Below are positions 6,850-13,093 of a stretch of 15,721 nt of DNA, piece by piece. The stretch is from positions 1 through 15,721 of the forward strand of contig CAZMXI010000119.1 of the NCBI GenBank assembly GCA_964570205.1, in the 5' to 3' direction. The notes beneath the pieces were generated by a model that saw nothing but the letters and a program-made list of their open reading frames with translations, searched no databases and was not told the DNA's origin. Every line of letters starts with the position of its first letter. Position 1 is the first letter of the stretch. Source of the DNA: CAZMXI01 sp964570205. Its GTDB lineage: Bacteria; Planctomycetota; Phycisphaerae; Tepidisphaerales; Tepidisphaeraceae. Position numbers and translations under genes: made by a program.

Positions 6850-7797
6850 ATGCGGGAATCGGATCGCGGGCCGGTCATTGCAGTGGTTGGATCGGGTGCG
6901 GTGGGCAGCTACTACGGCGGCCGCCTGGCGCAGCATGGTCACGAAGTGCACTTCCTGCTACGCAGCGATTACGAGGTCGTTCGGGAACGAGGATGGGTGT
7001 TTCACAGTTGCGCCGGCGACTTTTCGCTTGCGCCGGAGGCCGTGCGCGTCTACAACGATGCCAGGTCGATGCCGACGGTGGATCTGGTGGTTGTGGCGCT
7101 CAAGGCAACATCTAACGACCAGTTTAAGCCGCTTATCCGGCCGCTGCTGAAGCCGTCGACGCTCATCCTGACGCTTCAGAATGGCCTGGGCAACGAAGAA
7201 CGGCTTGCTGAGTTGTTCGGGGCAGAGCGGATTCTGGGCGGGCTGGCGTTCGTGTGCCTTAACCGGGGCGAGCCGGGCGTCGTTCATCACCTCGACTATG
7301 GGCTGGTCCGTGTGGGCGATTTCACCGAGGGTCGGATGGACCGTGCCCGGCGAATCGTGACGATGATGGCGGAATCGGGCATCGAGTGCGACGTGCTGCC
7401 GAGCCTGAAGTACGGTCGATGGGAGAAGCTGGTCTGGAACGTGCCGTTCAGCGGCCTGGGGGCAGCGCTGGACCTGGCCACCGATCGGCTGGTCGCAAGC
7501 GAGGATGGCCTGGCGATGGTGCGGGACCTGCTGCGGGAACTTCTGACCGCCGCGCGGGCGGCTGGCGCCAACCTGCCGGACAGTGTGGCCGAGGCCAACA
7601 TCCAGCGTACGCTGACCATGGGTTCCTACAGGTCCAGCATGCAGATCGATCGACAGTGCGGCCGGCCGATGGAGGTGGAGGCCATCCTCGGCGAGCCGGT
7701 GCGTGCGGCGCAACGCCTTGGCGTGAATGTGCCTCTGATGGGGGCTTTGTACCGCATGCTACGGATTGTTAATCTGGCGAACTTTCGTAAGGACTGA
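6850..7797 (+). CDS. panE: 2-dehydropantoate 2-reductase (ketopantoate reductase)
   Basis: 315 residues, cytoplasmic. It reduces 2-dehydropantoate to pantoate with NADPH in the pantothenate/CoA pathway. The nucleotide-binding motif VVGSGAVGSYYGG holds GxGxxG at 14-19. LQNGLGNEE with N111 matches the conserved QNG of the family. K193 in RWEKLVWNVPFSGLGA corresponds to the catalytic Lys, and SSMQID then GRPMEVEAILGEPV (E275/E277 region) to the C-terminal ApbA/PanE domain with its catalytic acid. Length is normal for the family. The ATG at 6850 is chosen because the Rossmann strand begins just after it; it lacks a ribosome site and sits next to a -10 element. Some members of this family act on other 2-oxo acids, so the exact substrate is inferred. 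The preceding hydrolase may or may not be co-transcribed. Confidence 0.88.
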   Translation: MRESDRGPVIAVVGSGAVGSYYGGRLAQHGHEVHFLLRSDYEVVRERGWVFHSCAGDFSLAPEAVRVYNDARSMPTVDLVVVALKATSNDQFKPLIRPLLKPSTLILTLQNGLGNEERLAELFGAERILGGLAFVCLNRGEPGVVHHLDYGLVRVGDFTEGRMDRARRIVTMMAESGIECDVLPSLKYGRWEKLVWNVPFSGLGAALDLATDRLVASEDGLAMVRDLLRELLTAARAAGANLPDSVAEANIQRTLTMGSYRSSMQIDRQCGRPMEVEAILGEPVRAAQRLGVNVPLMGALYRMLRIVNLANFRKD

Positions 7798-7802
7798 TTG
7801 CC

Positions 7803-7833
7803 GCACAAAATGGCATTTAGGGCGGTTTTGTGC
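7803..7833. terminator. Inverted repeat after panE, possible terminator
   Basis: GCACAAAA (7803-7810) pairs with TTTTGTGC (7826-7833) across a 15-base loop, 5 bases after the panE stop. The 3' arm carries four T residues. It abuts the -35 of the next promoter. The stem is short and AT-rich in part, so confidence is moderate. Confidence 0.35.
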
Positions 7834-7861
7834 TTGAACTCGATCGCCGCGGGGCTATATT
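7834..7861 (+). promoter_or_regulatory. Sigma-70-type promoter for the redoxin gene
   Basis: TTGAAC (7834-7839), a 16-base spacer, then TATATT (7856-7861). This is the best two-hexamer promoter in the window. Transcription would begin near 7868 and leave a leader of about 120 bases that ends in a hairpin over the ribosome site. Confidence 0.55.
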
Positions 7862-7967
7862 CCGTGGCAGGAGAGCTTAAGCGTCGGTCACGTTTTCTGC
7901 CCGGTTGTTCGTTGATGTGCCGCCTGGCTGTTTTGGTGATCGCTGGAAAGCGGAATGAACTGGGGTG

Positions 7968-7985
7968 TCACCCTCGGAGGGGTGA
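7968..7985 (+). promoter_or_regulatory. Hairpin holding the ribosome binding site of the redoxin gene
   Basis: TCACCC (7968-7973) and GGGTGA (7980-7985) form a perfect 6-bp stem whose loop, TCGGAG, contains most of the Shine-Dalgarno sequence GGAGG (7976-7980). The ATG follows at 7989. The fold could limit ribosome access, or present the site in a loop. Confidence 0.35.
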
Positions 7986-7988
7986 ACG

Positions 7989-8612
7989 ATGGACGCATCC
8001 GCACGTTGCGCGCACGCTGGGATGGTGGGTGTGGGTCTGGTCTTGTTTGTTTGCCTCGCGATTCTGGGGGGCCGATCGCTGCAGCGGGAGTTCGCGGTCG
8101 CGGTTGAAGCGCCCCTGTTTACGCTGAAGGACACCGACGGGAATTCCATTTCGCTCGCTGGCCTCCGGGGCAACGTGGTTGTGTTGGTGTTCGCGTCGAC
8201 TCGCTGCACGGTGAGCATCGATTACAGCGGGCGTTTGACGGATTTCGCGGACCGGGCAATGGCCACCGGCCGCGTGAAGTTCCTGATGATCGATGTCGGC
8301 GTGACCGCCGATGACAAAAAGGCGATGGACGAGTTGCGGCTCTACCGGCGGTTGACGGAGCAGCATTTTCCGACACTGGTTGATGACGGTCGGCGCATTG
8401 CCCGGTTGTATGGGGTCGAAAGAACACCGACCGTGTGCGTGATCGACCCGGCGGGAAAGCTCCGCTATCGCGGCGCTTTTGACGACAGCCGCGATCCGCG
8501 GACCGTCAGGCATCAGTACTGCCAGGAGGCGGTGAAGAATCTCCTGGCCGAGCAGGATATTGAGGTGGCATTTACACAGGCCTTCGGCAGGCTTGCAGGT
8601 CGGCCGAAGTGA
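7989..8612 (+). CDS. Membrane-anchored thioredoxin-fold (redoxin/AhpC-TSA-like) protein with CxxS
   Basis: 207 residues. A membrane segment at about 11-28 is followed by a thioredoxin-fold domain, probably outside the cytoplasmic membrane. The AhpC/TSA/redoxin pattern is clear: APLFTLKDTDGNSISLAGLRGNV (41-63), VVLVFASTRCTVS with the active-site region at 73-76, YGVERTPT with the expected cis-Pro147, and VIDPAGKLRYRGAFDD (151-166). The active site is C73-T-V-S76, so the second Cys of a CxxC is Ser. Other Cys residues lie at 7, 22, 150 and 178. A CxxS protein cannot cycle as a normal dithiol oxidoreductase; it might act as an isomerase, a monothiol peroxidase or a binding protein. The start is well supported by GGAGG at 7976-7980, eight bases upstream. 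It has its own promoter and a T-tailed terminator, so it seems to be a single-gene unit. Confidence 0.85.
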   Translation: MDASARCAHAGMVGVGLVLFVCLAILGGRSLQREFAVAVEAPLFTLKDTDGNSISLAGLRGNVVVLVFASTRCTVSIDYSGRLTDFADRAMATGRVKFLMIDVGVTADDKKAMDELRLYRRLTEQHFPTLVDDGRRIARLYGVERTPTVCVIDPAGKLRYRGAFDDSRDPRTVRHQYCQEAVKNLLAEQDIEVAFTQAFGRLAGRPK

Positions 8613-8639
8613 CATCATCGGAGGGCTCTGTGTTCTGGA

Positions 8640-8668
8640 GGCAGCTCAATAGGGCTGCCCCATTTTTT
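8640..8668 (+). terminator. Intrinsic terminator of the redoxin gene
   Basis: GGCAGC (8640-8645) pairs with GCTGCC (8654-8659), loop of 8, followed after CCCA by six T residues (8663-8668). It overlaps the last codons of the convergent zinc-ribbon gene, so that gene's C-terminal sequence is partly shaped by the terminator. The reverse direction has no T-run. Confidence 0.75.
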
Positions 8669-9188
8669 GCGCTGGCGTTCGGGAAGGCGGCGTCGCGGCC
8701 TGGATGGCGACATCCTCAGGGCCGGGCTCGTCCAGTCGCAGAAACGGCTTGAGCCTCAGAATCATGCCCGAACGTTGGTGCGGCAAGGCCAGGTCGAGAA
8801 ACAGGTCGACCTGCCGTGGGCCGAGCTTCGCCATGCCAAGTCGCTGGCTGTCTTCCCGCAGATATTGCGTCAGGAACGAATCCCGCTCGTGTGGCGATAG
8901 TTTGTCCATGCTGTTGTAGATGAATTGCCACTCAGGGGACATCTGGCGGACCATCGCCTGCTTCCGGGAGTCGCGGAAGAAGCCATCGCTGCGGTCGCGG
9001 TGGACGATTGCAACGATTGAAACCACCATGACGGCGATGACGATCGCCGCCTTGAACAGATCTCCTTTCCAGATATAGAGCTTGAGCAGAGGAAACATAG
9101 ATATCGCGATGACTTCCTTGCCGCAGATCGGACAGTACTTGGCGTCCTTGCGACCATGAATCCGACCGTGTCGGCTGCATTCGATCAT
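8646..9188 (-). CDS. Small zinc-ribbon membrane protein of unknown function
   Basis: 180 residues. The N-terminus has a possible zinc site: C4, H7 (or H11), C19 and C22 in YCPICGK. A single membrane segment follows at about 46-62 (AAIVIAVMVVSIVAIV), then a charged, helix-rich region to about 155 (SPEWQFIYNSMDKLSPHERDS; QVDLFLDLALP) and a Pro/Ala/Thr-rich tail. The zinc ribbon would face the cytoplasm if the N-terminus is inside. No known family beyond a zinc-ribbon type is recognised. The ATG at 9188 is well supported by GGAGG, 6-7 bases upstream on the minus strand. It is convergent with the redoxin gene, and the last eight codons lie inside that gene's terminator. Located 100 bases downstream of the sialidase gene, but it probably has its own promoter. 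Confidence 0.75.
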   Translation of the reverse strand: MIECSRHGRIHGRKDAKYCPICGKEVIAISMFPLLKLYIWKGDLFKAAIVIAVMVVSIVAIVHRDRSDGFFRDSRKQAMVRQMSPEWQFIYNSMDKLSPHERDSFLTQYLREDSQRLGMAKLGPRQVDLFLDLALPHQRSGMILRLKPFLRLDEPGPEDVAIQAATPPSRTPAQKMGQPY

Positions 9189-9222
9189 GACTCACCTCCG
9201 ACGTGGGGACCAGCACAGTCAA

Positions 9223-9228
9223 TCATAC
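9223..9228 (-). promoter_or_regulatory. Candidate -10 element for the zinc-ribbon gene
   Basis: TATGAT on the minus strand, giving a start near 9216 and a leader of about 28 bases before the ATG at 9188. A TTGGCG upstream is only 13 bases away, so no proper -35 is seen. Confidence 0.3.
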
Positions 9229-9288
9229 GGCCTGTCGGTCCGCCAAGGGGCAAAATGGCGTCACTTCGTAGTCGGGGCGGCAATGGGA

Positions 9289-10440
9289 CTATTTCCGTGC
9301 GGCCCGATCATCCAACTCACCCAGCTTCAACCGCACGCTGACGATATAAGGTGGCTCACCCTGGGTCCAGTGCCCATAGGTGGTCAGGACGAACGTGCCG
9401 TCGGGCAGGATTTCGACGCCGGGATAGCAGCAGTCCCAGGCGTTGTGATTCTCCATGATGCGGACCCGATACTGGCCCTCGCGGCCGGCGACGATGTCCT
9501 GATAGCTGCCCACCCAGGCCACCCAGTCGCCCTTGGTGGGTGATTCAAGCGTCGTGTCGCGGAAGCTGATCAGGAGCCGACCGTCGGGGGCGTATCGGGC
9601 GGTGTGCCGGTCGCCGGTCAGCGCGCCGGGAAGTTCGCGCGGCGCGGTCCAGTGCCTCCCCTCGTCGTTTGAGAAGATGACATGCGAATTGCGCACCCGG
9701 CGGTTCTCGCGCAGCAGCGCTGCAAGTTGTCTGCCGTCTGGCGACCGGACGATGCCGGGTTCGCAGAGGTGGACCTGGGCGCTGCTGTGGATGGCACGCG
9801 GCTGGCTCCAGGTCAGTCCGCCATCGGTCGAAAGGGTTTGGTGGAGCGTCATCGTGCCGGTCGCCCGACCCCCTTTGCGGATGAACCGGCCATCGTCGTG
9901 GAACATCGCCAGGTAGTGCCCCTTCTCGGTCTTGAGCTCGACCACGCTGCCCATGACAACGATGCCGCCCCAGTCGCCGATATCCTTGAGCTCAGACCAC
10001 GATTCGCCGTTATCTTCGGACATCGATAGACGCGCGGGGAACAGGCCGGAGAAGAGAACCAGCCGCTCTTTTCCCCGGGCATCGATGACGCGGTGAATAG
10101 AGGGGCATTCGAGGCTGGTGGCGAAGCTTGCGGGCACATCGAGGCGGCCTGACCACGTCAGTCCGCCGTCGGTGCTTCGCTTCATGATGATGGCTCCGCG
10201 GCCGTGCCCCTTGGGGTAGACGACGATGATCGTCTTGCCATCTTCGAGTAGCACGCTGCTGACATGCCCGAGATACTGGCCCTTTTCGCGATCGACGATG
10301 GTCTGGCGCTGGAGTTCAGCGGCCAGATCAATCAAGGGAATCGAATAGCCGCGAGCGGGGACGGCCGGCGCCTCGGCGGCGCGGGATGATCCCGCGGCAG
10401 AAAGCAGGGCGGCAAACAGGACGGCGATGTGGTTCCTCAT
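9289..10440 (-). CDS. Exported sialidase-fold (BNR/Asp-box) glycoside hydrolase-like protein
   Basis: 383 residues, with a typical signal peptide at 1-22 (AVLFAALLSAAGSSRAAEA) and probable cleavage after AAA/AA-E. Four Asp-boxes of the six-bladed sialidase propeller are visible, each S-x-D-x-G-x-x-W: STDGGLTW (89-96), SEDNGESW (141-148), STDGGLTW (204-211) and SNDEGRHW (257-264). Possible active-site residues are seen in HLCEPGI (225-230, with Glu227) and in YAPDGRLLISFRD (283-295), but I cannot assign the Arg triad with certainty. Likely role: hydrolysis of a terminal sugar from glycans outside the cytoplasm, as is common in planctomycete glycan degraders. The ATG at 10440 has AAGGAG a few bases upstream and overlaps the GlnE-family stop by four bases (ATGA), so the two genes are translationally coupled. 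Whether it cleaves sialic acid is unknown. Confidence 0.88.
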   Translation of the reverse strand: MRNHIAVLFAALLSAAGSSRAAEAPAVPARGYSIPLIDLAAELQRQTIVDREKGQYLGHVSSVLLEDGKTIIVVYPKGHGRGAIIMKRSTDGGLTWSGRLDVPASFATSLECPSIHRVIDARGKERLVLFSGLFPARLSMSEDNGESWSELKDIGDWGGIVVMGSVVELKTEKGHYLAMFHDDGRFIRKGGRATGTMTLHQTLSTDGGLTWSQPRAIHSSAQVHLCEPGIVRSPDGRQLAALLRENRRVRNSHVIFSNDEGRHWTAPRELPGALTGDRHTARYAPDGRLLISFRDTTLESPTKGDWVAWVGSYQDIVAGREGQYRVRIMENHNAWDCCYPGVEILPDGTFVLTTYGHWTQGEPPYIVSVRLKLGELDDRAARK

Positions 10441-12740
10441 GGGTGCTCCTTCGACAAGCCGGGCGGCTTTCGGCCGAATCTGGTCTGGATGAAACGTCGC
10501 ACCGCCGCGGTATGGGCCTGGAAATCCGCCAGCAGCGCTGCGCCGGCATCCTTGCTCCGCCCGGGGACGTAGCGCATCCGACGGGCGAGATGAGTCAACT
10601 CGTCGGAACCGGCGGGCGGCAGCAGCAGATCCTGCGCAGAGCCGCGGAGAATGCGCTGGGCGTTGATCAGTCGGCGCAGGAAGTGATAGGCCGCGCTGAG
10701 TTGCTCGTATTCCCGCGGCTGCAGCAAACCGGCTCGGCGCAGGCTTTCGATGGCCTCGATCAGCCGCGGCGTGCGAAGCTGCGGCGCGGTCCGGGCGTGC
10801 ATGACCTGAAGGAGCTGGACGGCCCCCTCCATGTCGGCCAACGCGCCCGGACTGTGCTTGGAATTCAGTCCGCGGTTGCTCCTGTTCTTCAAATGCAGTT
10901 TGTTCCAGAGCGCCCAGAGGGCATCCAGGTCGAGGCCCGGGCCTTCGTACAACAGCCGGTCGCGAACCTGCTCCAGCTCAAAGCCCAGACCCGGGTCGCC
11001 GGCAATCCATCGCATACGCGCCAGGGCCAGCTTCTCGAAGGGGTGTGCCTTGCCGGCCGGCGCGTAATACTCTTCAAAATGCTCGCGGCTGCACGCCAGG
11101 GGACCGCGCTCCCCCCAAGGGCGCAGTGCAAGGTCCACCTGGAAGATGCCCTCTCGCTTGGCCCGGATGAACAGGCTGGTTCTCTGGGCCAGATACTCGA
11201 AAAACTGGCTGTTGGAAATGGACCGGCGCTTGCCTCCGGTGGTTCTCCCCTCGCCTTCATAGACGAACAGCAGTTCAATGTCCGAAGCGTACCCCAGCGC
11301 CACGCCACCCAGCTTGCCAAGGCCGAAAACCGCGTAACGCCCTTTACGCCTCTTGTCCCCCAGCGGGCGGCCATATTCGCCGACCAAGTCGTCGAATACC
11401 AGTCGCGCGGCGGTGGCGATCAGGTTCTCGGCCAGCAGGACGAGTCGCTGCGAGAGCAGTTGGAAGCTGGCGTCGGGGCGGTCGGACGAGAGGATGTGCT
11501 CCAGGTCGATCAGCAGCAGTTCGCGATCTTTGAATTCGTTGAGCGCTTCCTGACGCCGGTCGATCCCGCGCACGCCGCGCAGCACCTCCTCCAGCCGGCG
11601 CGGAATGGTGTAAGAAGGCAAACAGAAGTCGCGGCCCTGAACGTGCGGCCTGAATATCGGCAGCAGTGATTCAGGGTTCAGCCTGATGAACTCATTCCAG
11701 AGATAATCGCTCGTGCCCAGCACCTTGGCCAGCTCGGCCATGGTGCGTGGGTTGGCCAGCAGTTCCAGCCATTGATGCCGCTCGGGCACCTGGGTGATCT
11801 GCTCGGCCAGTCGCTCGAAACGGGACAACGCCATGAATGGGTCCGGTGCGCAATCCACGAAATAGGCGAATTGCTGAGTGAGCATGACACTGAGCTTCAC
11901 GCTGTCCAGACGATCGGGATCGACCAGCGGCCGGCCGGCCGCATCCACGATGTCCACCTGGTCCTCAACCCGTCCCTCCACGGTGCGGACTCGGGTTCTG
12001 TGGATGGACAGGCCGTGCAGCGAAAGGGCCGTGCTCAGTGCATAAAGAAACGCCGGCGCATCCGGTGCCCGCAGATGCAGACGCGTGGCGATGGCCAGTT
12101 GCTCAACCCGTATATCCATAGGCTGGGCCGTGGGGGTGAACTCCGGGCTTTTTGCGTCGGTGCGGCGGGTGGTCAGCCAGGCGGTGACTTGTTCATTGAC
12201 CAAGCGCTTGGCGCGCTCGCTGGATAGTTCGTCGCCGCGGTCCAACAGCGAGATGGCCTCGCGGATGGCGGTCTCGAAGGCTTCCGCCCAGGCGCTGAAG
12301 TCTCTCGTCGGGCCGAGCAGGCGGCCGACAAACCGGTCGATGATCAGTCCGGCCTTGAGTGGATCGTGATCGGCCTTGCCGGGTCGGCGGTGCTCCCAGA
12401 CCTGCGGTTGACGCATTCCGGCGGTGCGGCGCAGCGTGAACACGTCGCTGCTTTCGATGCTGAATCCGGTTCCTGCCAGCAACCCCGTGATGATCGAGAA
12501 CTCAAATGGGTGGTCGAATGCCAGAACCGTGCATTCCACCAGTCCCGCTTCGCCCGGCCGAAGAATCAGCGAGACGGGTCGGTCTGCGCGCAGGGCGAGA
12601 AGGCTGCGCATGTGATCGGCGATGACCGAGGGCTCAAAACGCTCGAGATAGTCCGCTTCCAGACGGTCCAACAAACGATGGGCTTCCGGCTGGTCCGGAC
12701 AATCGCATAAACTCAGTATGGCATCGCGTTTGGCGTCCAT
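10437..12740 (-). CDS. glnE: Short GlnE-family nucleotidyltransferase with two N-terminal ACT-like domains
   Basis: 767 residues, against about 950 for the classical two-domain glutamine synthetase adenylyltransferase. There is only one nucleotidyltransferase domain, at about 440-600: GLGKLGGVALGYASDIEL with GKLGG at 475-479 and the metal site at D487/E489, then FQVDLALRPWGERGPL with D536. The helical part of the GlnE/GlnD fold follows (KHSPGALADMEGAVQ, AYHFLRR). GlnE-like sequence also precedes it (FERLAEQI, LGTSDYLWNEFIRLNPESLLPIF at about 308-363). The first 290 residues are unusual: two stretches read like ACT domains, at about 67-105 (FDHPFEFSIITGLLAGTGFS) and 217-290 (APDAPAFLYALSTALSLHGL). 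The usual metal-binding DxD is DxE. ATG at 12740; weak ribosome site. It faces the type III glutamine synthetase and overlaps the sialidase gene by four bases. It probably nucleotidylates, or removes nucleotide from, a target protein; the target is not shown. Confidence 0.82.
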   Translation of the reverse strand: MDAKRDAILSLCDCPDQPEAHRLLDRLEADYLERFEPSVIADHMRSLLALRADRPVSLILRPGEAGLVECTVLAFDHPFEFSIITGLLAGTGFSIESSDVFTLRRTAGMRQPQVWEHRRPGKADHDPLKAGLIIDRFVGRLLGPTRDFSAWAEAFETAIREAISLLDRGDELSSERAKRLVNEQVTAWLTTRRTDAKSPEFTPTAQPMDIRVEQLAIATRLHLRAPDAPAFLYALSTALSLHGLSIHRTRVRTVEGRVEDQVDIVDAAGRPLVDPDRLDSVKLSVMLTQQFAYFVDCAPDPFMALSRFERLAEQITQVPERHQWLELLANPRTMAELAKVLGTSDYLWNEFIRLNPESLLPIFRPHVQGRDFCLPSYTIPRRLEEVLRGVRGIDRRQEALNEFKDRELLLIDLEHILSSDRPDASFQLLSQRLVLLAENLIATAARLVFDDLVGEYGRPLGDKRRKGRYAVFGLGKLGGVALGYASDIELLFVYEGEGRTTGGKRRSISNSQFFEYLAQRTSLFIRAKREGIFQVDLALRPWGERGPLACSREHFEEYYAPAGKAHPFEKLALARMRWIAGDPGLGFELEQVRDRLLYEGPGLDLDALWALWNKLHLKNRSNRGLNSKHSPGALADMEGAVQLLQVMHARTAPQLRTPRLIEAIESLRRAGLLQPREYEQLSAAYHFLRRLINAQRILRGSAQDLLLPPAGSDELTHLARRMRYVPGRSKDAGAALLADFQAHTAAVRRFIQTRFGRKPPGLSKEHP

Positions 12741-12820
12741 GAGTGGTCCGGCGAACGCCTATTTGATCGGACCATGCCGCATATGTCCACCCCGAGGCAT
12801 GTCGCGACCGGGGCATAGAG

Positions 12821-12849
12821 TTGTTCTGTGAACCTGGGCAATCTAGGAT
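12821..12849 (+). promoter_or_regulatory. Candidate promoter for type III glutamine synthetase
   Basis: TTGTTC (12821-12826), a 17-base spacer, then TAGGAT (12844-12849). Transcription would begin near 12856 and leave a leader of about 238 bases. Both hexamers are imperfect. Confidence 0.3.
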
Positions 12850-13048
12850 GAGCCTCCGTCGTTGCCTACAAAATGCGCAGCCGGAATGGCCGATGACGCC
12901 TATGCGCGATAACTGAGCAGTCGCATTGGCGTTTCCGGCCCGTGGCGCATCTCGCACGGGTATTGCTGAGGTGTATGTCGGCGAGCAGGAGCCCTGCTTA
13001 TAGAGGCAGGTTGATCTCCAAGCAGTTCAGGCCAAGTCGGCTGTGATG

Positions 13049-13068
13049 TTGCCGGAGTCCGGCGGCAA
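13049..13068 (+). promoter_or_regulatory. Leader hairpin upstream of glutamine synthetase
   Basis: TTGCCG (13049-13054) pairs with CGGCAA (13063-13068), loop of 8, and the loop contains a further CCGG/CCGG option. It lies 12 bases before the Shine-Dalgarno GAGGAG (13081-13086) and is followed by a pyrimidine-rich TTCCTTTT. It might be an attenuator or a translation-control stem; no partner sequence is seen. Confidence 0.3.
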
Positions 13069-13093
13069 ACGGTTCCTTTTGAGGAGTGGTTCC

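Larger units (their letters stand above)
12741..13093. other. Divergent regulatory region between the glnE-like and glutamine synthetase genes
   Basis: 353 bases with no convincing gene. It holds a promoter candidate toward glutamine synthetase (12821-12849), a small perfect hairpin AGCAGG/CCTGCT (12984-12998) and a second hairpin close to the start codon (13049-13068). For the glnE side, only a poor match (TTGCCC, 18 bases, TATGCC) is seen. I found no glutamine riboswitch and no consensus sigma-54 site. Confidence 0.6.

Noticed and set aside
7798..8127. Plus-strand open frame of 109 codons before the redoxin gene
   Set aside because: It covers the promoter, leader and ribosome-site hairpin of the redoxin gene and overlaps its start in another frame; no motif or ribosome site.
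10386..11669. Open frame of 427 codons on the plus strand opposite the glnE-like gene
   Set aside because: Antisense to conserved GlnE sequence and overlapping the sialidase start; no ribosome site or motif.
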